From positions 1-64,000 of the forward strand of contig MU623480.1 in assembly GCA_025201765.1 (NCBI GenBank): a DNA stretch of 64,000 nt, in the 5' to 3' direction. This DNA comes from Daldinia sp. FL1419 (Eukaryota; Ascomycota; Sordariomycetes; Xylariales; Hypoxylaceae). Below, in pieces: positions 25,320-37,200 of this stretch. The translations under genes and the position numbers were made by a program. The notes below the pieces were generated by a model that was not told the origin of the DNA, made no database searches, and worked only from the letters and a program-made list of their open reading frames with translations. Numbering within the stretch: the stretch's first letter is position 1; every line of letters begins with the position of its first letter.

Positions 25320-27386
25320 TGTATACTCCCGGCTTGCAACATTGCTCGATGTACCCAACGCCGGCTTTTTGGTCCCGGTTTCTGCTTTGAGAAGGATGCA
25401 GCTAAATGAGCGTTTAGTCTGCGGTCTAGACTCCGCCCCCACGGGTTTCTATTTTATTTTCGATCCGATATATAATATTGCCACCCAAGTTGCAGTTAAA
25501 TCAAGTTGGAATCTGATACTCGGGACTCTGGAATATGTTTCCCGGTGATTAGAAACAACCCTCCTCTCCGTCACCGTGGGTGTGTTGATCGCCCAGTAAT
25601 TACCATATTCAAATCATTACTAGATCTACGTATCTCCGTGTGGATGGATGCATGGAACAAGTATTGACAGTCTAGACCACGCAGCGCATTCGCGTAAGTT
25701 GACAAGGCAATACCAACCACCCGCTGCGACTCAACTAAAGCCTGCATACTGACCGATGACACTTACAAAACAAGATACAAGACCATAGGTCGATAGCCAG
25801 CCTCTATATCTACTTCCATCTCGTCCCAGATACCAACTAGGTATATTTTAGGTATATGCTACCAATATCCACATCTCACTTACACCATCCTCGGCCTAGT
25901 GAGGAAATAGTTGGTAGAATCAGGATCAGGATCACGCTACACGGGTTTACATCTACCGAGATCTTCGCTTCCCCGCGCTACAGCCAAGTCCTTCCCGTAC
26001 AAGGTAAAGATCATGGAGTCATTCGGAAAGCTTCATATATTCCGGTCGAGTAAATTAAAGGCAACAACTCCGGCTTGTCGAACTATTGGAGAGTGACAAT
26101 ACCTATCGATCAAGGTTCGTCCAAAACTTTTTTTTCTTTTTTTTTCTTTGTTTTCTCCTGCGCGATTCGTGTCCACAGTTCTACCTACCTAGTTACGCTA
26201 GACACAGCATAGGGCGAAGGAGGAAGATGACTTGTAGACCTTCCTGTCGATACTATGTACCTAAGCCTTGCAAGTCACAACCAATACAATCATCGCTGAT
26301 TGTACATGACGAAATGAAAATGCTAGGTTAAAGTGTGAATTCCACACTCCCAGATCCTGGACCCTGAGATTCAGATCTCGTATGTTCTAGGTCTCCGAAT
26401 CGAATCAGTTACCAACTGCGACGCACAGTCCCTGTTGAGCAATAGGAAGCCCCGGATCAAACACCACCTTAAGCCGGCCCAAAAGAGACGAGATGTTTTT
26501 CGTTGGGGTGTTTTTCGTCGTATTCCCGACTAGCTAGGTGCGTGTGCCAATTCCAGCAGAATAATTTATGGTGAAGGATCGGCCGGGGCTGCATAATGAA
26601 GTCCGCTGAGAGGCTTTCGATGGCCAAAGGAGAGTCGGGGCTTATTCGTATTGTGCCTATAATCTAGGCCGGAGGCTCTCCGCAACCCAGCATCCTTCCT
26701 CTGGGATTGTTTTCTTTTCTTTTCTTTTTTTCTTTCTTTTTTTCTTTCTTTTTTTATTTCTTTAAAATTCTGTTTTTTTCTTTTTTCCGGGGCATACCTA
26801 ATTCTTTGCAAGGTGCACGGGTCAAAGAATAAGTACTATGCTCGGAATCGAGGCCGAACCAATAAGGAGCCAGCCAGGCTTTGGTCAGCGGCGATAATTG
26901 CCAGGAGAAATTCAAGACCGTTGAGGCTAGGACAAAGTCCGCATATGATCCATATCATACACAGTATAGTTTCGTCGTACTTTGTAAGACTCCCTGTTGA
27001 ATTGGGGTCACTCGAAACGCCCTTCGGACTCAGGTAAGTAGCTCAAATGTAGGCATTGGTATTTTACAAGTTTTACAGTGAGCTCAACTAGCTGCCGAGG
27101 ACTCCTCGCTATATGAACCTTGAAGTGGCGACTAGGACCAACTAATTGAAAAATGATAGCTGTCAATGTGTCTCGACCCGAGACTAGAGAAAGAAAGTTT
27201 GCGTACACATTATCCCTCAGGGGTCAATAAACCATGCACATACATTGATGTGAGTCTCGAGTCAGCTGGGTGATTTGGGCAACGAATGTGGGGGTAATTA
27301 GCTTAGGAACGGCATTATCTATTACCAATATTGCATAGTAGATTCGATTCTCGTCTCTGTATCGACACGTTATTAGAAGTCTTGGG

Positions 27387-27420
27387 CGATTTATACGATT
27401 TATACGATCTATACGATTTA
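27387..27420. repeat. 9-bp tandem repeat
   Basis: CGATTTATA twice, CGATCTATA once, then a partial unit. Short and probably slippage-derived. Confidence 0.85.
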
Positions 27421-28437
27421 TTTTAAGCCAATTCACATCTCACGTACTTACCTACTTGCATTAGATATCTCAGATAGGTTAGCGATTAAACTATATATAC
27501 CTATGTCTTAGACTTTTACCCTTGCGAAGAGGAGTAGCATCAAAGTAACATTACAATATTTTCTCGAAGCCCGTCAGCACGATACATGTATCCCCTGTTC
27601 ACGAATATCTTTACTTCTCTTCTTACTCTCGGTTTCTCCCCCACACTTCATGTGCCTCATTTGCCACAACCCTCGTGTACTTCATGCTTCTCATTACTAA
27701 TGTGTATAATACGAAATCATAGGCTCGTCCCAGCAATACCTTACGATATCCATGCATTCGATTCTCTGGCACAAGCCACCTGCCCGCGGTGTACAGGCTC
27801 GCTTGATAACAAGGCCCAAGGTGTACTTGTTGCAAGAAGACCTATCCATTCAGCTCGCTCGGAGTCCAACCCGGGGGTACATGCATGTAACGACTATAGG
27901 CGATATACAAATGCATCTTAATAACAATAACCCTTTGCGTGTACTGTACGCCGACCCCCAAAGGATTCGAATGTGATAGCTTAATTTGAACTTCTTGTCT
28001 ACTAGAGCGTAGATTAATTCGTGTCCTCTCGAAGCAACCTAAACCCTATTATAATCATGTATAATATGCCAGGTGCAAACACACTTAATGCCGAGCAAAT
28101 CCCTCCCAAACCAACCGCCTTCTTCCGCTACCAGTATCCCGCTGCTATGACGTTCCCTGATCCTAGCATTCAGGGACCATACCCAGTCTAACACAATTGC
28201 TCCGTCGAAGTTTACCAGTACCATTGATCCAAGTTCGCCTCGACGTAAGAACAAAACAGTCTGGATAGTTCGCGCACAATTAACTCAGGAGAATCCAACA
28301 GCTAGAAACGTTACATCTTCGAAGCATATATGAGCAATTTTAAATAATTACCTAGGTATCAACTTGTTTGGTTTTATCATAGTTGTACCCCAACATATCA
28401 AGCCAATCCGAGAGGGCGTTGCTATTCCGTTCGTGAA

Positions 28438-28488
28438 ATGAAAGGATCGTCTATCGGAAACATTATCAGTAACTTACCGCAAGCATGA
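28438..28488 (+). promoter_or_regulatory. Upstream ORF overlapping the bZIP start
   Basis: An ATG at 28438 opens 16 sense codons and ends at TGA 28486-28488. That TGA overlaps the bZIP ATG at 28485 in an ATGA arrangement. If the transcript starts upstream of 28438, ribosomes must pass this short ORF before the bZIP start. This is a layout used for translational control in several fungal bZIP mRNAs (GCN4/cpc-1 class). The transcript start is not visible. Confidence 0.45.
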
Positions 28489-29488
28489 ATGCAACCGTGG
28501 ACGCTGCACGAAAATTTGAAGATTGGTCTGAGGAGATTCCAACTTCATGGACTCCAACAATGTTCACATCGCCTTTCGGTGAGGGCATACCAGTCTCCGA
28601 ACCTCAACTCTGGGCTAGCCCGGATAACAGTTCAGACGAATACTACAGATCGAATCATACCGCGCAAGCGGAATTGACCCAAGGGCTAGATTCAAGCGAC
28701 AACGTAAGTCTAACCTTTCTCTTTTCTTGTCTTTTTAATAGGAGAACCCTGCCCAGATTTGAGTCTCAATGTACGAGTTTCTATTCGTCTTAGCCGAGTT
28801 GTCGATTTCCTGTATTTCTTCAGGGAGCTGACTTCGTATTCAGTTTGACGCTGGCTACACCATTGACAACAACGCCATGGCAGCAGGCACGTTTGTTTAC
28901 GACCAATATCCTGGTACAAATGCTCCAGGCCAATCTACTCACCATGAATTAGATGATCCTTTCTCTGGGCACACAAGACGCTCTGGTATCGATCCAGAAA
29001 CCGATGACAGGCCGATATTCAACGACGGTGTCATACCAGCAACCATATTATCACCGGGAAAGAGCCGTAATCGATTGCCTTCGAACAGTTTCGAAGCCAA
29101 CAAATTGTCACCCCAGTCAACGTTGGGGGTTTCACCGATGTCCGGGTCCCCAGTAAATTGGATGCCAGACGGAGATCAGCCATCCCCTCCGTCTCCGGAA
29201 GATAGCATCAACGTCACGATGGAAACCGTGCCGCCGAACAAGCACAGACGCAACCGCGAGCGAAATCGCGTGGCGGCGCATAAGTGCCGGCAGAAGGCCA
29301 AGCAAAGCATGTCCGACTTGCAGGTGCGAGAACGAGAACTCAGCCAACAAAACCGTATGCTGCAAGAGCATGCAGGAAGCTTGCGAAGCGAGATTCTAGA
29401 TCTCAAGAATGAGATCCTGCGACACAGCAGTTGCGACAGCGATATCATCCAAAATTATATCACGCGGGCGGCACGCGATGTGCACTAA
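28485..29488 (+). CDS. bZIP transcription factor
   Basis: Two exons, 28485-28703 and 28844-29488, with a 140-bp intron (donor GTAAGT, branch GCTGAC, acceptor ATTCAG), give 287 residues. The acceptor is the only nearby AG that keeps the frame (SSDN joined to FDAGYTID). The basic region RRNRERNRVAAHKCRQKAK holds the N-x7-R DNA-contact signature (NRVAAHKCR). It is followed by a leucine-zipper-like coiled coil with Leu/Met heptads and the LRHSSCDSDIIQNYI end often seen in fungal ATF/CREB-like factors. The N-terminal half is acidic and Ser/Pro-rich, as expected of an activation region. It is a nuclear homo- or heterodimer binding CRE-like sites by family inference; the regulated pathway is unknown. 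A 16-codon upstream ORF overlaps the start codon. An additional 5' exon cannot be excluded. Confidence 0.88.
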
Positions 29489-31354
29489 ACGAGTTGGCGT
29501 TCGGTATGACAATGGTCGGGTATATAAAGGGGGCCTCGTATAGTGGCGTTTGTGCCGTGGAAATAAATGGGCTTACTAAAATAAACGCAATAGTAAGATT
29601 ACGATCAGGTTCCCTTCGAGTCAGTTGGAATTCCTCAAGTATCTCACCTAGACTACTAGGCCTAATGATATCGATGAATGTTTACCTAGGGCGCGCCGGT
29701 TGGGTTCGCGGCACCCTAGTTCGCTGAGTGCTTTCATAGGGTGTTTGGGAGGCGTCCTTATAAGGGGATTTGGTTAGGGTTTGTCCTTTTATGTCGTATC
29801 AGGCATTAGAGGGGAGCCTGCGTTGGTGGATGCTTGTCTTATAGCAATTGACCGTCATGCAACATCAGACTGCTGCTTCGCGATACGTCTTCTCAACTCA
29901 AAGAGCGAGGCCACAGGCTGTATCCGTACGTTGAGATTCCAAGACCAAGAAAATAATAGGAAGAGCAGCGAAGCGATTTCGTGCTACCCGGACGGGGGTA
30001 ACTGTTGACATGTCTAGAATGCCGTTTCGAGGCCAAGCAGATCTGGCTGAATGGATAAGATGAGAACGACAAGGTATCTATGCGATGAGCGACAAATGTC
30101 AACTTTTCTTCAAAGCTCTTCAAAGCTCTTCAAAGGGGCCAGAAGCATTATTATATATGAAACCCTTGCTGGGGATGTGACCATTTATGCGTGGTAAGAT
30201 GGAAACGTACATAATATATACAGATCTTATATGTCAATATATCGTCAGGGTATCCACACCGCCCCCCTTCCTAGCAGCGGAGGTAAGTATCAGACGTATG
30301 GGAAAGCTTCGCGAGAGACAACCCGTCCCAAACATTCAGCTCCTATGGAATCGTAAACCAAAGGGCCGAGAAGCGAGCGAAAACAACCTCGCATCCTACC
30401 AAGATCACCGCCCCCTTCATGACCCCGTTGGGTACGCACTTCCCCCTTTACTCTCCGAGCATCTCGTAAAATCAACAAGGATGAATAGTAGATATAAGGA
30501 TAATTCAAAAGAGTCCAAATAGCGATCCCAGATCATGCCCTGTACTTCTGACTAGTATTTATTTACTAAGGTAAAACCATCGTCAATCATCACAATCATT
30601 CTCCCTAACCAGGCTCTTCACTATTTATAGATCACGTACGATATACGTCACAATTGCCTCTTATGGAACCGTATCAAACGACTACGGGTCCTCTGGGTCT
30701 GTGGGCCTGATGTTGGCTCTACACTCGTCGCGACGTGGGACGCAGGAATTCTTCATACCTTAGAAAAAAAAAAAAAAAAAAAAGAAAAACCCTTACGACC
30801 CAGCCTTTATTCCCTAATTCATATTATTCTAGTTAACGCTGGACGCCTACCTATCCTTGTCCTGTATCTAGGCAATATTCATTTAATATCATAACACCCC
30901 CTTCTTATGAAAGGACTCAAACCACCCACACCACAAGATTGCATTCGGGTAAACACGCCCGCATATCGTCAGACTTCCGTAGGTATAATCATAGTTAAAA
31001 AGAAATACCTTCTAATCTCGATTCCTAATGTCTTTGGTGGATATGCTTGTTGGGGTAAGTCAATCATGTGTGAGAGCTTCTGCCCGGTCGAAATATTGTG
31101 TCTCGTTGGTCCTTGATAAGTATCCTATATAAGTAGGATACGACCCGTCACGTGGATCTTACGGCGCCTAGGCCTGTAAACTGAATATAGACACATGTCA
31201 TCACGACGGCAGAGGCGAACCTCTATGGCCTTTCCAAAGATAAGCCGTATGACGTGCGCTAAACTCGCATAAATATGCCGAATATATTTGCATAGCCAAG
31301 ACATGGTATTAGTTAATGATACGTGTCAAGTCAATAGCGAGTGCGACTGTTGCT
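29489..31354. other. Intergenic spacer, 1.9 kb
   Basis: Between the ends of two convergent genes. Holds a poly-A tract (30763-30782) and a short CAAAGCTCTT tandem at 30111-30135. No gene was seen. Confidence 0.6.
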
Positions 31355-33041
31355 TCAATTATCTTCGCGTTTTGCCTTTCCCAAGGACCTTAACTTCTCC
31401 CCCCAGATCCATAGAAGTAAAGGGACAGGAAGGCCGAGGCCCACGAAAATGAACGCCAGAACACTGTTCCCCCAACCATACCCCAGTCGATCGTACAGTT
31501 GAGGAGCAAATATCGGGAAGACGAACCCGAGGGTGTTGGATAGAAATCTAGTGGCGGCATTGGCAGAGGCACCCAGCTCGCCGAATATGTCAAGGGTGTA
31601 TGCGAGAAGAGCTTGAGCCACAATAGAGCTTCCACACGTGAATATGATGGCACCGATATCAACCATGACCCAATTGATACGATATCCCGCCGCCCATCCG
31701 TACCAGAAAAGTCCCACTGGGATAAATAGTACTCCAGGAAGCATATACGGTGCGCGAAACTCGGGTTTGCCCTCGCCCTTGTTCTTTGGTCGATCCCGGA
31801 GCCGTCTATAGATAAGATCCACTGTAGTAGTCGGCGTTAGAAATTACCCCTATTAAGGGGAACGTTTGAGGAAAAGTCGCGACTTACTAATTCTGGCCCC
31901 TATTTGTGCCGTCATACAGAACCCAATCGAGAAAGAAAGGTAGTGTAAACTGCCCAAGAGGGCGGACTGCCCATACCAATCTATCCATAGAGTCGCGAAA
32001 GTCGAGAGCATCAATGTGTAGATACCAAAGTTCAGAGCTAGAACAAGGGATATAACCTGTATGATTGGTCGTCGGATGAGGAGATGGAGAGGTCGCTGAA
32101 GATAGGTCGTCAACCGGGAGAGAAAATCTTTCCAAAACGCCCACTGTCGGGGAGATAAAGGCGGCACAACGGACTCGGATCTTGAAGCTACCTTACGACG
32201 TAATAGAACTGGAGTATACGACTCCTTGATCACGATAACTCCTATTAGGACGATGACTGCGTCGAATATGCTAATAATCCAGAAAAGCCATGGCCAATAG
32301 ACAAGTTGCACGACGACCCCGCCAACGATAGGTCCTAGAGCTGGACCTAGGTACGGAAGAAAAGAGGCGATGGCAAGCGACTTACCCCGGTCCTTCGCAT
32401 GGTACATATCCGCCATGACAGGGCCTGTGAGCTAATAGAACGGGAGCGTTAGCCTTGGTCATATTTTCGAAATCGGTTAGAGATGATGGACGATTGGTAC
32501 ATACTATAATACCAGCTCCCGCGCCCGTCGCAGCGAGGAATCTACTAGTGATCATCAAGGCGGTAGATTTCCCCACCGGACAAAGGGCGTTCCATAAGAT
32601 ATACCAAGCGTTACTTATAATCCATATATTCTTCCGGCCGTTCATCTCCGCGAGAGCCGCGATGAAGAATGGGCCAATCGCCAGACCGAGGAAATAAATA
32701 GAAAGCGTAATCTGCGAAGTCGACGCTCCGATGTTTAGATCGCGAGATATGCTGCCGAGAGCCGCTGCCATGATACTGGCGGACATAAGGGTCACTAGCT
32801 GCCCGACAGAAAAGATGATGCCGATCGAGACCTTTCGCCATTCCGGCCAATTGTACGGATCATCAGGGTCATCCGCCCCATCCCAAGTTGCTCCGTGTAA
32901 CTCATGTAGCCGTGCAAGACGTTTCTCGGCTTCGGAATCCTGATTTTCGACCTGTGCCTCCAACTTCTCTAGCGGAGTATCGGAAAGAAGCTGTGGATTG
33001 GCTGCCAGGCTGTCGCCTTCTTTCTTTTCGGTAGCAAACAT
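31355..33041 (-). CDS. MFS drug:H+ antiporter-like transporter (DHA1)
   Basis: Three exons on the minus strand: 33041-32505, 32431-31888 and 31821-31355, with introns of 73 and 66 bp, giving 515 residues. The start ATG at 33041 (MFATEKK) is used because the frame further upstream has no other ATG. A charged cytosolic N-terminus ends in DDPYNWPEWRKVSI, typical of fungal DHA1 exporters, followed by about twelve hydrophobic helices. A GRK motif in the first half (AEMNGRKNIW) corresponds to the MFS loop 2-3 signature. The PYLGPALGPIVGG segment in the fifth helix is the proline/glycine-rich motif C that marks antiporters. Expected role: proton-driven efflux of small molecules at the plasma membrane; substrate is not predictable. 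No biosynthetic gene is adjacent, so a self-resistance role is unsupported. Confidence 0.92.
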
Positions 33042-36000
33042 GTCGAACACGAACGTAGGCAAGCGAAATTTAGCTAACGAGAACGAGAGGGGTAGTATAT
33101 CTCAAGAATCAAGACGGCCTATTGATGTACTTAGGCATCTACGTCGACACCATTACGCGAACTCGGAGAAAGAAATTGTACCATCGAGAAGAAAGTTAGG
33201 CAATGACTCTATTACTATGTCCTGTTACCCGAATGACTCTTAATCTCAACAAGGGCCTGGATTAAAAGCCCATGAATTCCCCACGGGTACGGTTGCTTCC
33301 GAATAATCGTACGGTTATACCGCGTCTCCGCAACCGGGGACGGCTTTCATACAAGAATTTTAAGCCGGCTTTAGGGTAGGCGGTCCAAGCCAGCACGAAA
33401 TAGCCATCGAAGATTTCGGTACTAGATACTAACCATAAGAGCCGTCTATAGCAGCTGCCTAAAAGTGACGATAGTAGCCGAGCTCGCTAGTTTCACGATG
33501 GGAGAAATAAGGGGGGATCGAGAGACTTCGGAATGTCTTCCCGAGGGCTTAACACCGGTACTCTAGACAGGGGGGCCAGACCCCGGACTATCCAATAGAA
33601 CCACGTGAAGGGATCTGATAAATGCCCCTTGGAACGGCGGCGGTCTACTAGCGCCATCTGATAAACCTTTCGACAAGGATGTGTATTCGGGTTTGGTTGA
33701 AGCTCCAGGGTTGATGCACATGCTACCCGAAGAGGGCAGGTAGCGAGATAGTCATCACTAAGTTACTCAGGATATCTCTCAAGGTAAGAGGTATGTAAGT
33801 ACAGATAATTACAAAGGCACGAGTTGCAGCCTAATATAGAAGTAGGTCCTGGGAGCCCTTCAGGCTCCATCTACGGCTTGTAAGACTGTGGGGATAGTAA
33901 GACGGGTTTAAGAAAAGCTTGTTCGCCATGCCAAGTTGGCCCGCCATGTAAGTATCCTATGCAACACAAGGCTAGTATAAAAGTCCTGTCCAATGAAAAT
34001 GATTTCATATTTAGTGTACGCACGAATATTTGGTGACAAGTAGTGTGTAATGTCTATGTAGATAAAACTAAACGAGTGTGTAGAGCTTCGAAAAGCAATC
34101 CCAGGGCCTGATACTACTTTTCCAACGCGTGATTTCAGCTCCATTATTCCTTGACATATATAAACCAGGTAACGAACGTGCGAGTGGCGAAAACAAGTTA
34201 AGTCAGATGAAATTTAAACGAGTGTTATTGTAGGTAAGTATCCCCACATCCAAGCGTCAAGACTTTGACGTAGTCTGCCGTCAACCATTTTACCCCTATC
34301 TTCGACCTGCTAAGATTAGGTACCTTATGTTTGCAGAATTCACGAGTCAGGAGGAATCTCATCCTCTATTGGCTTGTGGATCTGTCCAGCAGCCACTTTC
34401 TTGATAAACTCGATGACTATGAGGGAACCCAAGATCTCTCCAATGGCTTCCAAAGTAGGGTGAGTTCATTCCATACAAAGCATCGCTATGGCTTACCAGA
34501 GTCAAGTTAATATCTAAATATGTCCAATTAAATCTTCATAGCGCGAAATATTGGTAAGCTTGAATATAGGGGCAGGCTTCTCAAGGCCCCCATCAAAGCC
34601 CAAAGGCGCATGGATACCTAAGATAAACGCGGATATAATTAGAGGCTCGCATTTCCGAGGAAGGATAAAGCAGGGTATAATAGCCCAAGATAGACTTTGA
34701 GGAGTTATATCGAACATTTTCACTGAATAAACCATTCCCGGTACCGATAAGAAGATAGTCAATCGCTCCGAATTGACAGCTGTGGCTGAACCTGAATGTA
34801 TGCCAAATCAGGTTGATGGTGGAGGTGCCTCAGGAATCTGCGTAATGCAAACCCTTCGCGTGCATTGGGCTTTAAGAACGCACATAGTGAAAAGATTTTG
34901 CTAGGGTGTACCTATGTATGTTTGACTCGCCTACCCCGGAATCCCCGTTTTAAGTCGTAAACAGATCCAAGAACCTGTACGAGGAGCACGCCACTAGGAC
35001 TTTACTTAAAATTTGAGTTGTGCACTTACCTAGCTGGAATCCGAGACAGCAGCGGAAGACACATTATGACTGCGTTGTGGTGAATCTGATACGTACCTAC
35101 TAAGAACATTTACAGGTCAGATCTGTATCTACATAGAGACCACTTATAAGCCTAATTTCAACGAAGCTCAAAAGTAATGTTTACCGTAATCAATAGCATA
35201 GGTTAGTTGGGCGGGCAGAAAGTCATTAGAGATACTCCTTTCTAATATCTCTATAGGTTAAGGGTATACTCAAGAGATTCCTCGATTCCGGTTCTATTGT
35301 TTGCGTGCTCAAGCTACCTCAAAATTCAGTTTGATTCAGTCATAACCCCGATGTTCGAAAAAGAAACCAGAGATTACTCCCTAACCTTAGGAGGAAGGTA
35401 AGAAGAATGTATTCCTGGCGCTTAATTTACAACTCGCCGACCACGACGTAGTACAATGTCTCTGCTTCCTATATCCCATAGGGAATGATTAGCCGAGGGC
35501 AATTGACAAGCCAGGAATGTTTCACTCCAGCCTTCCTCTCGATTATGTACAATCAGTACTGTTGAGCAATGAGGAGCTTCTTTAGTAGCCACGTCCCGCA
35601 GATCATTTCGCATACGCCAAACTTCAGATCCATAGTAAGCCACTCTCGTATATCCATCACTACCAGGCTCCCTTCTCGATCGTCGTAGAAATGTATAGAT
35701 AGGTAGATACCTAACTACCTATACAGTGGTTCTCTGAAAAAACAAAAAAAAAACAAAAAAAAACAAGGCGCATTATTTATACCAACCACAAGTGAAAACG
35801 TGAAAATAACCGGTATCGTGCGTCTCGGAGCTAGCAATGTCCCCTCAACTGTGACCAAGATCGGCTTGTAGTTTACTCATTCCAATGCGGCTGAGAAACC
35901 CGTACACAAGTATTACCGCATGGCTTACTATACTCTTTGGCCAAAACAAATGCAGAATACAATGGGAAGACTGAATGAAATTTAAAGCCTATTCTAGCTT

Positions 36001-37200
36001 AACCGCTATTAGCCTCACCGGTGTGGCTTTTCCCTCGCAATGGAGTACGACAGTGTAATGACTCAAGAGTGGATATTGGCTGAACAGCCATGATACTATC
36101 AGCACTAACATGGTTGCTACAATGTAAAAAAAATCGGATTCAAGAACTAAAATAGGAAAGTCATTGGGAATTTTTGTGTCATTTTCTGAAGCGTCTCGGT
36201 GATGTATCCCGAGCCGCTGCTCGAAAGGAGAAATATTGTACTGCGTGATAGGTAATCATCGATACTAGGTAGGTAATAGTTACTAAGAGACGTCAAGCGG
36301 ATCCCAACAGCTTGTGCACCTATATACTATAATCTGAGTTGATTTGAATATCTGAGCCATAGGTCTAAGCGTCGAACCTATGTATTTGGCCTTTCTATCA
36401 CACTAGGAAAAGAAAGAAAAAAGGTTCAGAGGGGGTAGGCTGTTCTCATACTTTTTAACTCAATGAGAATGATCTCAACGCGAATGGCCATACTGATATA
36501 AGGTCATTATCATCTTAGACACAGATGGAACTACTATCTCTTTTAATAGACGGGTTCTTGCTAGAGTCTATTCGTTGGGGAAAGTATCGACCCCTTTAGC
36601 TTCTAGTACGTATACATTTCAAGGACATTATAGGGGTTGCTCATAGAGAACTATGACGAAGAACGGCTGTCCAAGCATTCCTTACCTATAGGAATTGAAA
36701 TAAACATGATTTGAGCTCATCGATTAAGAAGGGTTTTAATAATGACTTAGAAGATAAATTAAAAGGAATATATCCTCTTATCTTCAGCCAACGTAAACGA
36801 TGCCGGGTTTCACCGGGCTCATCAAGTATATCTAGTGCTTATTCAGCGGAGCTCCGTCCTTAATGCTACCGAAGAGCCGACCGGTCTTTCACCCTATGAG
36901 GGCAGCCGCGCTTCTTTGTCACTTGGAGGCAAAACTTTTATTCTACCGAAAAAAAAAAAAAAAATTTATTTTGCGGCGACAAGATTACAGTAAGCTGTAG
37001 GTTTGCGACTCCGCGGAAACAAGGTCACGACGATGGTGGCCTCTTCGCCCGTCCGGGAAGAATATAAATTATAGCAGTCGCGGGGTATGTCCCGTTCGTC
37101 CGTCGGATTGGATCCCATTGGGTACCTTATGTACTATTAAACCTCTCCCAGCCCCATCTGCCTTTCTTCAATAATACGTCTATAAAACATCATAAGCATA
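33042..37200. other. Intergenic spacer with possible coding relics
   Basis: About 4.2 kb. Two minus-strand segments read like protein but cannot be assembled into a gene: 34790-34340, interrupted by TAG and TGA, and about 35680-35422, about 85 codons without ATG. Also present are A-rich tracts at 35738-35765 and 36951-36965, and a TATA-like AATATAAATT at 37061 some 140 bp before the hydrolase start. The rest shows nothing. Confidence 0.5.

Larger units (their letters stand above)
23988..28437. other. Intergenic spacer, 4.4 kb
   Basis: No supported gene. Contains the (ACCT)n run at 25291, a pyrimidine-rich TTTCT tract at 26708-26786, an A/T tract at 24936-24980 and 9-bp repeats at 27387. The short open frames lack motifs and splice partners. 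Confidence 0.55.

Noticed and set aside
7044..33041. Secondary-metabolite gene cluster (P450, PAL, bZIP, MFS)
   Set aside because: Genes are spread over 26 kb with a Bem3-type housekeeping gene between and no PKS, NRPS, terpene synthase or ligase.
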